The notes: generated by a model from the letters alone, not told the origin. Counted from the first letter of the stretch, positions 1 through 8,315 are shown. The stretch: DNA of 64,000 nucleotides from Compostibacter hankyongensis (GCF_039541075.1 NZ_BAABFN010000001.1:558001-622000); one strand, 5' to 3'. Numbers and translations: made by a program.

Positions 1-165
1 CATCCAGGCAGGGAGGGAGGGTCGTTCCCGGCAGATAAACGAGAAACCGGAACCCTCAAACCGGAACTATTGGCACATTCTTCGTATTTTTGCCCGGCCG
101 TTACCCTTTGGGAGCGGACAGCGCTTTACCGGCCCGTTACGGACACCGTGCAAAAAGAACTGAAA

Positions 166-1095
166 ATGAAAGAGCAACCGGAGGATATTTTATCGCTTGC
201 CATACAGCAGCCGGCTTTATCAGACCAGGTAAAGCTGGTGGAAGAGCGTTCGGTGAAGGTGAAGGCAGGCTTCGACTTCCGGCTGCACCGCTATGCTTAC
301 CCCGAAATGCTGCCGGTGGAAGACGTGGGCGTGGTGTATTACCAGCCTGCCAGCGGCAAAAAGTCCCAACGGGTACAGCTCCGTTATTGCATGGTCGGCA
401 ACCGCTACTGCAACAACCCCGCCTGTAAAAATACCGCCTGTGCAAAAGCAGCGGCAGAGGGGGGAACCCCGTCAGACAAACAGGCCGTGCTGGATGTGAT
501 CAGCATCACCCTGCACCCCTCGCTGCTGGATACCCTTCAGGCCACTCATATGCCGGATATCTTTGAAAAAAACGGCAACCGCTCCTTTGTAAAGACCATC
601 CAGCCCTGTACCAAAACCAAGATAGCCCTCGAGGGCATGGTCCACCACGGGTACGACGGTATGCTGCAGAACATTTTTCTGCAAAGCAAGGCGCTGGAGC
701 TGCTGCTGTACAGCTCCGACCAGTTTATCCGGAACGATCCGGATGAAAAGTACGGCTGCCGCTTTCTGACCCAGGTAGAGGACCGGGACAAGATCGTGCA
801 GGCCCGGGATATCCTCCTGGAGCATCTCGACGCGCCCGTTACCATCCGTGAGCTGGCCCGGAAGGTGGCCATGAACGAATGCTATCTGAAAAAGGGATTC
901 AAGGCCATGTACGGCACTACCATTTACGATTATTTTCAGAAAGAACGTATGGAAAGAGCCCGTCAGCTGTTGTACGACAGGGGACTGTCGGTTTCGGAGG
1001 TGGCGATGATGATGGGATATTCCTGTATTTCTCATTTCAGCACGGCGTTTAAAAAGCATACCGGGCTGAAACCCTGTGAATTATTACTGCGCTAA
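166..1095 (+). CDS. AraC-family transcriptional regulator with a cysteine cluster
   Basis: 309-residue DNA-binding regulator. The last ~100 residues form a two-helix-turn-helix AraC domain: first HTH around TIRELARKVAMNECYLKKGF, second around SVSEVAMMMGYSCISHFSTAF, ending in the usual GLKP. The N-terminal ~190 residues are a sensor region I cannot place in a known ligand class. It contains four cysteines near residues 75, 82, 87 and 92 (CX6CX4CX4C), which could bind metal or sense redox; that is inference. I chose the ATG at 166. In-frame GTG (148) and TTG (70) starts would add residues that look non-conserved. It is the first gene in the window and its targets are unknown; the next gene is co-directional 109 bases away. 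The family assignment is firm, the regulon is not. Confidence 0.85.
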   Translation: MKEQPEDILSLAIQQPALSDQVKLVEERSVKVKAGFDFRLHRYAYPEMLPVEDVGVVYYQPASGKKSQRVQLRYCMVGNRYCNNPACKNTACAKAAAEGGTPSDKQAVLDVISITLHPSLLDTLQATHMPDIFEKNGNRSFVKTIQPCTKTKIALEGMVHHGYDGMLQNIFLQSKALELLLYSSDQFIRNDPDEKYGCRFLTQVEDRDKIVQARDILLEHLDAPVTIRELARKVAMNECYLKKGFKAMYGTTIYDYFQKERMERARQLLYDRGLSVSEVAMMMGYSCISHFSTAFKKHTGLKPCELLLR

Positions 1096-1204
1096 ACCCG
1101 GTGGGCCTGTTTTCGCCGGTTGACATAAATTTCGTTACTTTCCCCATTTTTGCCGGCGGGGTAGCGCCCGTCTGTTCTGTTGCATCCGTAAAATCATCCG
1201 TTTC

Positions 1205-3475
1205 ATGTCAAGACGTTGTTTTCGTAGTATTCCCGTACTGATAGCAGCACTGGCCGTACTGGTTTTTTCCGCTCATGCGCAGCCGCTGCATCATGCCTGG
1301 TCTTATAAAAGCCTGCAATGGGATGCCGTGCCGGACCTGGGCAGCCTGGACGATGTGCAGTGGGAAAAGACAGGCCACCTGTTTACCCGCCTGGAAAAGC
1401 TGGCTGCAGGAGGATATGAGATCGCGCAGTATGATCCCGAAAAAGATCTTGCCCGGCAGGTGCTGGTATCCTCCGCGTCGCTGAAGCCCGCAGGTATCGC
1501 GGACCCTATCGCCGCTGAATCCTATACCTGGTATCCTGAGCAGGGAAAGCTGCTGATCTTTAACAATTCCAAAAGGGTCTGGCGGGGCCGGACCCGGGGC
1601 GATTTCTGGCTGTATGATACCCGGGCCCGGAAGCTGATGCAGCTGGGAAAAGGGCTGCCGGCGTCCTCGCTGCAGTTTGCCAAGGTCTCGCCCGACGGCC
1701 GGCAGGCTGCTTACGTATCCGGGCATAACCTGTATGTGGAAGACCTTGGATCAGGTACCCGGCGGCAGCTTACCACCGATGGCACCGACAAGATCATCAA
1801 CGGTACTTTCGACTGGGCCTACGAAGAGGAACTGTTCTGCCGCGACGGCTTCCGCTGGAGCCCGGACAGCAAATCCATCGCTTACTGGCATATCGACGCT
1901 TCGCATATCCGCGACTACCTGATGCTGAATACCACGGATTCGGTCTATTCCTACACCATACCGGTGCAATATCCCAAAGTGGGCTACGACCCCTCTCCCG
2001 CGAAGATCGGCGTGGTGGACGTCGCCACCGCCCGGACCCGCTGGATGGACATCCCGGGCGATCCGGTGCAGCACTACCTGCCGCGTATGGACTGGGCCGG
2101 CAATGCGGATGAGCTGATGGTGCAGCAGCTGAACCGGAAGCAGGATACCTGCCGGCTGATGCTGGTGAATGCCCGTACCGGCGCGGCCAGGACCATCTAT
2201 GAGGAAAGCGATTCCGCCTGGATCGAACTGAATTATATCTGGCAATACGACCGTCCCGGCTGGGACTGGATCAACGACGGGAAGGAGCTGCTCTGGACCA
2301 CTGAAAAAGACGGATGGAAGCATGTGTACCGGATGGACCGCGACGGGAAGCACGAGCGGCTGATCACCCCCGGAAACTATGATGTGATAGACCTGCCGGG
2401 TATCGACCGTCAGAACGGATGGCTTTATTATTATGCCTCTCCCGAAAACGCCACCCAGCAATACCTCTACCGCAGTAAGCTGAACGGAAAAGGGAAGCCG
2501 GCAGCGGTTTCCCCCGATGCCCGGAAAGGTACGCACGAATACAACATGTCGCCGGACGGGCAGTATGCCGTACACAGCTTTTCCAGTCATGATATTATGC
2601 CTTCCGACGAGTTTGTGCGGATGAAAGACGGGAAATCCCTGTTTGAGCCGCCCTCTTTTGAGCTGACGGACGAGCAGAAGCAGGAGTTTATGCGTAATCC
2701 GCAATCCTTTTTCCGGGTCACCACGGCGGATGGCGTCACGATGGATGGCTGGATGATCAAACCGGCGGATTTTGACTCCACCAAAAAATATCCCGTACTG
2801 TTTTTTGTCTATGGAGAGCCCGCCAGCGCGACGGTAGTGGATAAATTTGCGCCCAACCCCTGGTACCAGCAGTTGGCAGACCGGGACTATGTCATCATCT
2901 CGGTGGACGGCCGCGGGACTCCCGTACCCAAGGGCCGGCGGTGGCGGCGCGCAGTCTTTAAGCAAATCGGCGTCCTCAACGTACGGGACCAGGCCATGGC
3001 GGCCCGGGAAATCCTCAAATGGCCCTGGGTGGACAGCAGCCGGATCGCAGTATGGGGCTGGAGCGGCGGCGGATCTTCCACCCAGAACCTGATGTTCCAG
3101 TATCCGGATATCTACAAAACGGGCATGGCGGTAGCCGGGGTATCCAACCTGCTGTATTACGACAATATATATGAAGAGCGCTATATGGGATTGCTGCCGG
3201 AAGATCTTCCCTATTATAAAAAAGGATCTTCCGTCAACCATGTGGAAGGGCTGAAGGGTAACCTGCTGATCATTCACGGCAGCGGGGATGACAATGTGCA
3301 TTACCAGAACCAGGAAGCATTGATCAATGCGCTGGTAAAGGCCGGAAAACCTTTCGATATGATGGAATACCCAAACCGTACCCATGGTATCCGCGAAGGC
3401 GCGGGCACCACGCGGCATCTTTATAACCTGCTTACCCGTTACCTGCTCGATCATTGCCCGCCGGGTGCCCGGTAA
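1205..3475 (+). CDS. S9 family prolyl peptidase, dipeptidyl-peptidase IV type
   Basis: 756-residue exported serine peptidase expected to remove N-terminal dipeptides ending in Pro or Ala. A signal peptide (MSRRCFRSIPVLIAALAVLV, cleavage near SAHA) is followed by an eight-bladed propeller domain (about residues 30-490) and an alpha/beta-hydrolase domain (about 500-756). The Glu motif that binds the substrate amino terminus in DPP-IV is visible as DWAYEEEL (residues 203-210). The triad is Ser620 in GWSGGGSS, Asp695 or 696 in GSGDDNVH, and His727 in NRTHG. DPP-IV has Tyr after the serine, whereas this protein has Gly. The length is normal for the family. It stands alone between the AraC gene and a beta-barrel gene, and a GC-rich hairpin follows it. 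Confidence 0.93.
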   Translation: MSRRCFRSIPVLIAALAVLVFSAHAQPLHHAWSYKSLQWDAVPDLGSLDDVQWEKTGHLFTRLEKLAAGGYEIAQYDPEKDLARQVLVSSASLKPAGIADPIAAESYTWYPEQGKLLIFNNSKRVWRGRTRGDFWLYDTRARKLMQLGKGLPASSLQFAKVSPDGRQAAYVSGHNLYVEDLGSGTRRQLTTDGTDKIINGTFDWAYEEELFCRDGFRWSPDSKSIAYWHIDASHIRDYLMLNTTDSVYSYTIPVQYPKVGYDPSPAKIGVVDVATARTRWMDIPGDPVQHYLPRMDWAGNADELMVQQLNRKQDTCRLMLVNARTGAARTIYEESDSAWIELNYIWQYDRPGWDWINDGKELLWTTEKDGWKHVYRMDRDGKHERLITPGNYDVIDLPGIDRQNGWLYYYASPENATQQYLYRSKLNGKGKPAAVSPDARKGTHEYNMSPDGQYAVHSFSSHDIMPSDEFVRMKDGKSLFEPPSFELTDEQKQEFMRNPQSFFRVTTADGVTMDGWMIKPADFDSTKKYPVLFFVYGEPASATVVDKFAPNPWYQQLADRDYVIISVDGRGTPVPKGRRWRRAVFKQIGVLNVRDQAMAAREILKWPWVDSSRIAVWGWSGGGSSTQNLMFQYPDIYKTGMAVAGVSNLLYYDNIYEERYMGLLPEDLPYYKKGSSVNHVEGLKGNLLIIHGSGDDNVHYQNQEALINALVKAGKPFDMMEYPNRTHGIREGAGTTRHLYNLLTRYLLDHCPPGAR

Positions 3476-3489
3476 CCGCGCGCCGTGCG

Positions 3490-3519
3490 CCGGCCCCGGC
3501 AGCCGTCCTTCCGGGCCGG
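3490..3519 (+). terminator. GC-rich hairpin after the S9 peptidase gene
   Basis: Seven-base perfect arms, CCGGCCC (3490-3496) and GGGCCGG (3513-3519), lie 15 bases after the peptidase stop. There is no T-run behind them, so this could be an mRNA 3' stabiliser or a factor-dependent terminator rather than a classical intrinsic terminator. Confidence 0.35.
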
Positions 3520-3551
3520 TAAAACGGCGATATATATTCCCGGCTTTCCGT

Positions 3552-3559
3552 TAACTTTG
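3552..3559 (+). promoter_or_regulatory. -7 element (TAACTTTG) upstream of the beta-barrel gene
   Basis: Exact match to the Bacteroidota TAnnTTTG -7 box. No convincing -33 TTTG lies about 19 bases upstream. Start codon 3702 is 142 bases away, so a transcript from here would have a long leader. I see no other feature in the 226 bases between the two genes. Confidence 0.5.
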
Positions 3560-3701
3560 CCGCATTTTTGGGGAAGGGGGGAAATGCACCGTTATTTCCA
3601 TCCTGCTCCGGTCGCTCCGCGCGAAAGTGTATCCCTTTGACCAGGTTGTCTGCAAAAGCAAGGAAGAAACATTAAACCATTAAAGAATCAGATATCAACA
3701 G

Positions 3702-4514
3702 ATGAAAAAAAGGATTTGCCGGACCCTCATCGCGGTCTCCGCCCTGTTGCTGACAGGACATGAGCTGAAGGCGCAGCAGAACCTGGGAGACAAAGGGGCA
3801 TTTTACTTCTCCTGGGGATACAATAAGGAATGGTATACGCACAGTAACATTCATATCAGCCAGCCCTCCCTGGGCAACCATTACGTCTTTAAGAATACCA
3901 TTGCCGTGGACAAGCCCGGCTGGAACGGACATTTTTTCCAGGAGGCGCTTACCATTCCGCAATACAACTACCGGATCGGTTATTTCTTTAAAAAGAACTG
4001 GGCGGTGGAGCTCAACTTTGACCATACCAAGTATGTGGTGGCCCCCCGTCAGCTGCTGCACGTCAGCGGGACGATGAATCATAAGCCGGTGAACGAGTAC
4101 GTGGTGAACACGCCCGATATTCTTCAATATCAGCTGAACAACGGCGCCAATTTCTTTCTGTTCAACCTGGTACGCCGGCTCCAGCTTCCGTATGTGAATT
4201 ACAAAAACCTGAATGCGGCGCTGCTGCTGAAGGGCGGGGTGGGTTTTATGTATCCCCACGTGCAGAATACCATCTATGACAAAAACAACGACAGGGGATT
4301 CCAGTTCGGCGGTCTCGATATCGGTACGGAAGCGGCGCTGCGCCTGACCTTCTTCCGCCACGTTTACCTGGAATACTGCAACAAGCTGGTCTATACCAAT
4401 TACTGGGGGCTGAAGATTTACGAGGGGAAAGCCCGGCAGGCCTTCGGTACCTACGAGATGATCCTCAACCTGGGAGGCACCTTCCCGATCGGCGGCGGAC
4501 ATCGCCACGGGTAA
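3702..4514 (+). CDS. Exported outer-membrane beta-barrel-like protein, unknown function
   Basis: 270 residues with a clear signal peptide (MKKRICRTLIAVSALLLTGH, cleavage after the Ala of LKA and before QQN). The mature part is rich in alternating aromatic and polar strands (for example FYFSWGYNKEWYT, NYRIGYFFKKNWAVELNF, FFRHVYLEYCNKLVYTNY) and ends in a strand before a short GGGHRHG tail. This suggests an 8-10-stranded outer-membrane barrel of the small OmpW/porin-like type. I do not recognise a named family. The start is fixed by the signal peptide. It is monocistronic: the upstream gene is 226 bases away and the downstream gene converges. Confidence 0.7.
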   Translation: MKKRICRTLIAVSALLLTGHELKAQQNLGDKGAFYFSWGYNKEWYTHSNIHISQPSLGNHYVFKNTIAVDKPGWNGHFFQEALTIPQYNYRIGYFFKKNWAVELNFDHTKYVVAPRQLLHVSGTMNHKPVNEYVVNTPDILQYQLNNGANFFLFNLVRRLQLPYVNYKNLNAALLLKGGVGFMYPHVQNTIYDKNNDRGFQFGGLDIGTEAALRLTFFRHVYLEYCNKLVYTNYWGLKIYEGKARQAFGTYEMILNLGGTFPIGGGHRHG

Positions 4515-4547
4515 ATCCCGGCGCGATCCCGACGAAAGTATGCTGAG

Positions 4548-4563
4548 GGGCGGCGCCCTTTTT
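4548..4563 (+). terminator. Short possible terminator after the beta-barrel gene
   Basis: GGGC (4548-4551), loop GGC, GCCC (4555-4558), then five T. The stem is short, but it sits 33 bases after the stop codon of the beta-barrel gene. Confidence 0.35.
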
Positions 4564-4712
4564 CCGCATCTGATCATTGATTTTCCGGATCGGCGTGCCC
4601 GGGGATGAAAAAAGGAAGTTTCTTTGTGCTACCTGAAAGCATGGGCATCTCCTCAAATCCTGATGATACCTGAAATTCCGCCCGCCCATGAAGATATCAA
4701 AAACCAAAAGGA

Positions 4713-4743
4713 CCGTTCTGCAAAAGGCAGAACGGTTTTTTTT
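4713..4743 (+). terminator. Strong intrinsic terminator between convergent genes
   Basis: Nine-base perfect stem, CCGTTCTGC (4713-4721) and GCAGAACGG (4727-4735), loop AAAAG, then eight T. The T-run overlaps the stop codon of the minus-strand hydrolase (4742-4744). On the minus strand the hairpin is followed by a T-rich stretch as well, so it probably serves both directions. Confidence 0.85.
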
Positions 4744-6064
4744 ATGGGAGGATATGATGCTGTTGCAAAAAGGCCGTAATGGACGGTAGCAGCCCCGCGG
4801 AGAGCGGCAGGTCCGCCCGTCCGTAGGTGGCGATGTTTTGCGCCCGGTCTGCCGGCGCGTCCTTCAGCACGTGGTTCATTCCTTCGATCAGCCGCAGGGT
4901 AGCCTGCGGATCCGCCTGCGACAGCAGCTGCGCCTCGCTGGCCGGAACCTGGATATCGTGGGTGCCGTTGATGAGCAATACGGGGACGGCTACACGCTTT
5001 AACTGCACCGCGGGATCATAACGGAAGTCGGATATCAGGAAGGGCTGCACCCCCGGCGCAAAAAGATCCTGCAGCGCTACGGGCACATCCCGGACGGCTC
5101 TCCCCTGTTTCAGACTATCCAGTATCCTGCCGGCATCCTCAAGGGGGAAATCCGGCTGCAGCACCTTCGCCTGCTCCAGCTGGGTGCGGAGGATATCATC
5201 CAGCGGCCTCCCCGCGCCCGCAATGGAAATAAAGGCCGCAACTCCCGGCTCCTGCGCGGCAATCGTCCCGATCAGGGCTCCTTCGCTGTGGCCGATAAGG
5301 ATCACTTTTGAAAACCGCGGATCCTTCCCGAGCTGTTGTATCCAGGCGATTGCATCGGTTACATAAGCCTCGAAACGCGGCGGGACCTGCAGGTCAAAAT
5401 GACTGCTTTGACCCACATACCGTTTGTCATACCGCAGCGTAGCCACTCCCTTTGCGGCAAGCCCTTCAGCGAGCAGCTTATAGGTGTCCGTATGGAGACC
5501 GTTTTCATTATTGCCGTTCCGGTCCGTGGGGCCCGATCCGGCAATGATCAGGGCCACCGGCACAGGCATGCTGTCTTTGGGCAGCATGAGCGTGCCTTTC
5601 AGGGTGCCGTCACTAAAGACCAGGCTGTCCGGCACCTGCCGGAAGCCGCCCGCACTGTCGCTCTCCGCCTGCACCGTCTCCCGGGACGCCACCTTGAGGG
5701 TGTGAAAGCCCACCACCTTGCCGGACCGGTCGAACGCCACTTGTATTTCCACCCTGTTCTTTTTAAAAAGGGTATTGATCAGCACCGCCGTCAGGGAATC
5801 CCGGCGGAGCACCGAGCTGGAGCCAAGCCGCTCATAAGCGCCGAAATGGGTTTCGAGACCCTCCCAGGCCTTTTTCAGCGCCGCAGTGTCCGCCTGCTGC
5901 CGGAAAGCCGCGCTGGTCATGGCCGAAGCCTGTGCGAAGCGCTCCCCGTTGAGCAGGCGGAGAAAAGTGCGGGCCTTGATTTCCTCTTTTTGCTGGCCCT
6001 GCACGGTAAAGCCCGCCAGAAGAAGGCAGACTGCCGGCAGGAATCGCCCTATATAACGCATCAT
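4742..6064 (-). CDS. Exported alpha/beta hydrolase with N-terminal DUF3887-like domain
   Basis: 440-residue secreted esterase-like protein. It has a signal peptide (MMRYIGRFLPAVCLLLAGFT, cleavage near VQGQ). A DUF3887-type domain of about 100 residues follows (FLRLLNGERFAQASAMTSAAF) and then an alpha/beta-hydrolase fold from about residue 145. The oxyanion-loop signature GSGPTDRNG, the nucleophile elbow GHSEGA, an acid in GTHDIQVP and the histidine in NHVL give a complete Ser-Asp-His set. This two-domain layout is common in Bacteroidota and Firmicutes, with substrates usually unknown. Either of two adjacent ATGs (6064 or 6061) may be the start. A weak -7 box lies 25 bases upstream. Confidence 0.88.
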   Translation of the reverse strand: MMRYIGRFLPAVCLLLAGFTVQGQQKEEIKARTFLRLLNGERFAQASAMTSAAFRQQADTAALKKAWEGLETHFGAYERLGSSSVLRRDSLTAVLINTLFKKNRVEIQVAFDRSGKVVGFHTLKVASRETVQAESDSAGGFRQVPDSLVFSDGTLKGTLMLPKDSMPVPVALIIAGSGPTDRNGNNENGLHTDTYKLLAEGLAAKGVATLRYDKRYVGQSSHFDLQVPPRFEAYVTDAIAWIQQLGKDPRFSKVILIGHSEGALIGTIAAQEPGVAAFISIAGAGRPLDDILRTQLEQAKVLQPDFPLEDAGRILDSLKQGRAVRDVPVALQDLFAPGVQPFLISDFRYDPAVQLKRVAVPVLLINGTHDIQVPASEAQLLSQADPQATLRLIEGMNHVLKDAPADRAQNIATYGRADLPLSAGLLPSITAFLQQHHILP

Positions 6065-6088
6065 CCCGGATACTTTGAGTAGAAACCA

Positions 6089-6096
6089 TAAAGGTA
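6089..6096 (-). promoter_or_regulatory. -7-like element (TACCTTTA) for the DUF3887 hydrolase
   Basis: Read on the minus strand this is TACCTTTA, one base off TAnnTTTG, 25 bases before the hydrolase start codon. No -33 TTTG is evident, and the box lies close to the end of the upstream gene. Confidence 0.35.
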
Positions 6097-6110
6097 ATCA
6101 TTCGCCGGGC

Positions 6111-6887
6111 TTATGCTTCCGTATCGATATCCTCGTTTTCCCGGTAAATATCGTCCTCCCCGGTATCGGGAGCCCCGTCCATGTCCGCGTCCTCATCGTC
6201 CGGCTGCAGCGCCGGAATGTTCAGCGGCGGTACATCGGGTCGGTACTTGACGATCTGCTGACCCTCTATTTCAAAAACTTCCCGTACATAGATGAGGTGT
6301 GCGGCCTCCAAAAGCTTATGAAGGTATCGCTGCATGTCCATGATATCCCGGAGTACCGGAGATTCGATGGCGTGCGCATTGGAAAAGGCATGGGACAGCA
6401 GCTCGAGAAGCACCTCCCGCCATTCGGGCAGCGTCCGGAAATCGAAGAAATCTTCCAAAACCTGGTAGGGATCGAGAAACTCCCTTCTGCTGAGGCTTCG
6501 CGGAAAATAATCCCAGCGCTGGCCGGCGCCGAGCCCGCCGCAGTAAAGCGCGGGATCCGGCTCGTCGAACAGCTCCCGGGGCGCGTCTTCCAGTACCGCG
6601 GCAAAGGTCTGGCCATACGCCGACTCCTTAAAAAGACGGTGTACCAGGAAGGCCGATTCTACCAGCTTCTCCATATTTTCATAGAAGAACAGCAGATCCC
6701 CGTGATCCTCGATATAGGTTTTCTTGTCGCGGGTGGCCGCCCTGAGCACAAAAGACAGCGTTTTCCGGCCCTCGGGCAGACCCCAGCATTCGAAAAAAGC
6801 AACGATGCCCGCATAAGGCTCGACAATTTCCTTGAGCGACAGGCGGTGCAGGCAGGCATCCTGCATATGCATGGATAAACGTGACAT
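6111..6887 (-). CDS. Hypothetical cytoplasmic protein with acidic C-terminal tail
   Basis: I do not recognise this 258-residue protein. It has no signal peptide or membrane segment. The first ~195 residues look helical and rich in aromatic and acidic residues (LLFFYENMEKLVESAFLVHR, DYFPRSLSRREFLDPYQVL). The last ~35 residues are strongly acidic (PDDEDADMDGAPDTGEDD), as in proteins that mimic nucleic acid or bind basic partners, though an acidic tail alone proves nothing. I chose the ATG at 6887 (MSRLSMHMQ) over the ATG at 6932 because the extra 15 residues look like read-through of the leader. It is divergent from the repressor-like gene at 7200, across 312 bases holding a large dyad, so the two may be co-regulated. 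Confidence 0.65.
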   Translation of the reverse strand: MSRLSMHMQDACLHRLSLKEIVEPYAGIVAFFECWGLPEGRKTLSFVLRAATRDKKTYIEDHGDLLFFYENMEKLVESAFLVHRLFKESAYGQTFAAVLEDAPRELFDEPDPALYCGGLGAGQRWDYFPRSLSRREFLDPYQVLEDFFDFRTLPEWREVLLELLSHAFSNAHAIESPVLRDIMDMQRYLHKLLEAAHLIYVREVFEIEGQQIVKYRPDVPPLNIPALQPDDEDADMDGAPDTGEDDIYRENEDIDTEA

Positions 6888-7093
6888 AATAACGGATTTT
6901 ATGGATGAAAAAATAGATGAACAAACAGGCACAGGCAGCAGCGAAAGCCGGGGCCTGTGCAGCGTTCAGCCAGGAGAAAAATATACGATAATAAAGGGGA
7001 CCCGCAGACAGTGTAGGAACGAAGATCTGCCGGTAAGCGTGTTGAGAAGGTCCTTGGCGTGGAAGACAGATCAAAAGAGAAACCTGGGCTGTT

Positions 7094-7133
7094 TTCCCGG
7101 AAATGCTTACATTCGTAATCTTGTTTCCGGGAA
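7094..7133. promoter_or_regulatory. 40-bp nested dyad between divergent genes, candidate operator
   Basis: TTCCCGGAAA (7094-7103) and its exact reverse complement TTTCCGGGAA (7124-7133) are 20 bases apart. A second inverted pair, TTAC (7107-7110) and GTAA (7115-7118), is nested inside. Each outer arm is almost palindromic itself (TTCC-N-GGAA), with centres about 31 bp apart, near three helical turns. It lies in the 312-base gap between the unknown acidic protein and the repressor-like gene, so it is a reasonable operator for the latter. The rest of the gap shows no gene. Confidence 0.5.
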
Positions 7134-7153
7134 TTCGTCCACAAGGTATTTAT

Positions 7154-7166
7154 TTTTCTTAGAAAA
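7154..7166. promoter_or_regulatory. Small AT-rich palindrome before the repressor-like gene
   Basis: TTTTCT-T-AGAAAA, six-base arms around one base, 34 bases upstream of the start codon at 7200. It could be a second regulator site or simply AT-rich promoter sequence. Confidence 0.25.
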
Positions 7167-7199
7167 TAAAAATTTTTTCCTCTTCCCTGAAAAAAACCC

Positions 7200-7610
7200 A
7201 TGTCTTTACGTCCCATAGACCGGCTTGATGAGTTCAGAAAGTATAAGGAGCTTACCCCCGGCAGGTTTGAACGCCTGGGCGGCCTTTCCAACGGTTACTT
7301 CCGGAACAACAGGAAAGGCGGCGGCAAGATCGGCGATCGCATTGCCGACCGCATCGTCCTGCATTTCCCGGAGCTCAGCAGGGACTGGCTCCTGACGGGG
7401 AAAGGAAAGATGATCCGGGAAGGAAACGGATATTCCGGGGGGACCGGCACAAGCGAAGCGGAAAACCTTTACCTCACCCTGCAGGACACGTTGCTCCTGG
7501 AGCTGCGGGAGCGGATTGCCGACCTGAAGGCGGCGCTTGAGGATAAGGAAAAGATCATCCGTTTGCTCGAAAACCGTCCCCCTTCAGGCCGGAAAGGCAA
7601 GTCCCGTTAG
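7200..7610 (+). CDS. Phage-repressor-like DNA-binding protein with C-terminal coiled coil
   Basis: 136 residues. The N-terminal ~70 match the DNA-binding part of Bacteroidota phage-type repressors: DRLDEFRKYKELTPGRFE, then GLSNGYFRNNRKGGGKIGD, then FPELSRDWLLTGKGKM. The wording LSRDWLLTGKG is typical of that family. The usual S24 peptidase half is absent. Residues ~95-128 instead form a predicted coiled coil (LLLELRERIADLKAALEDKE), probably for dimerisation. A basic tail ends it. It could be a domesticated regulator acting on the dyad upstream. A bidirectional terminator follows. No other phage gene is nearby. Confidence 0.75.
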   Translation: MSLRPIDRLDEFRKYKELTPGRFERLGGLSNGYFRNNRKGGGKIGDRIADRIVLHFPELSRDWLLTGKGKMIREGNGYSGGTGTSEAENLYLTLQDTLLLELRERIADLKAALEDKEKIIRLLENRPPSGRKGKSR

Positions 7611-7661
7611 GACGGGTGTGCGGCATCCCCGGCTTTACCCGGAGCACCGGAAAATAAAAAA

Positions 7662-7690
7662 GCCGTCCTACTGATGCAGGACGGCTTTTT
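7662..7690. terminator. Bidirectional intrinsic terminator
   Basis: Eight-base perfect stem GCCGTCCT (7662-7669) and AGGACGGC (7678-7685), followed by TTTTT and preceded by an A-rich run. It lies between the convergent repressor-like and PepSY-like genes and fits both. Confidence 0.85.
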
Positions 7691-7729
7691 CTGATTTCAA
7701 AGGGGTCATAATATAGAATAGGGCATTGC

Positions 7730-8158
7730 TTATTCGGTGAGCGTCCCCTGCTCGTTTCCCAACAGGGTGGCCGCCATGCCGTTCCGGTCCACGTCGATCT
7801 TATAATACCCTGCGATATCCGCACGGGTGATGTGCGTAACCGTCTTCACCGTGGCATCCGGGTATTGCAGCTGCAGGTTATGCATCAGCGTGTCGGGGAG
7901 CTGGGTAGGCGCCAGCTCGATACGCGTGGCCACCCAGGTGCCTTCCGGGGTAAATTCTGCCTGGGCGGGACCTTCCTCCGTTTTGAAAACAGCTACCCAA
8001 TTGTCGGCGGCCCGATGCCACTGCAGGTCCGAAGCGTTGGCAAAATTTTCCTTCAGCGCATTCCGGACCGGCGCCGGCGCGGTCTCCCGCGCTTTTTTTT
8101 GCCCGAAAGCGACCGTGACGGCCGCCAGCATGAACAACATCAGAACAGCTTTTTTCAT
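7730..8158 (-). CDS. Exported PepSY-like domain protein
   Basis: 142 residues with a signal peptide (MKKAVLMLFMLAAVTVAFGQ). The mature part resembles the PepSY-like / putative beta-lactamase-inhibitor-like family of Bacteroidota. In these, two short repeats carry a Trp-containing motif: NASDLQWHRAADNWVAVFK near residues 42-60, and a C-terminal half with YPDATVKTVTHI and YKIDV. Such proteins are periplasmic and of unknown function. It is read towards the bidirectional terminator, away from ileS. The family is likely; function is not assigned. Confidence 0.7.
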   Translation of the reverse strand: MKKAVLMLFMLAAVTVAFGQKKARETAPAPVRNALKENFANASDLQWHRAADNWVAVFKTEEGPAQAEFTPEGTWVATRIELAPTQLPDTLMHNLQLQYPDATVKTVTHITRADIAGYYKIDVDRNGMAATLLGNEQGTLTE

Positions 8159-8285
8159 GGCTTTTGTATTTGAGGCCTGTGCAACCGGCTTATCCGGCCT
8201 CCCGGGTACCTTTCAGCGGGTTGCTTTGCTGGAAATTGCAAAAATCAAACCAGAATTGACACGCGGCCTTCACGGACGATTTTCG

Positions 8286-8293
8286 TAACTTTG
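8286..8293 (+). promoter_or_regulatory. -7 element (TAACTTTG) of ileS
   Basis: Exact TAnnTTTG box 22 bases before the ileS start codon. A TTGAC at 8256 is too far upstream (27-base spacer) to be a normal -33 partner. Confidence 0.6.
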
Positions 8294-8315
8294 CCCCCAT
8301 TTTCAAAGCATACTT

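Noticed and set aside
1751..3454. 567-codon minus-strand frame
   Set aside because: Antisense to the S9 peptidase, which has a complete catalytic triad.
6832..7291. Overlapping ~130-codon frames on both strands in the 6888-7199 gap
   Set aside because: They cross the starts of the two real genes and the dyad; sequences are low-complexity and unlike any protein family.
7200..7610. Remnant prophage at the repressor-like gene
   Set aside because: No integrase, att-like repeat or other phage gene is nearby; a single domesticated regulator explains it.
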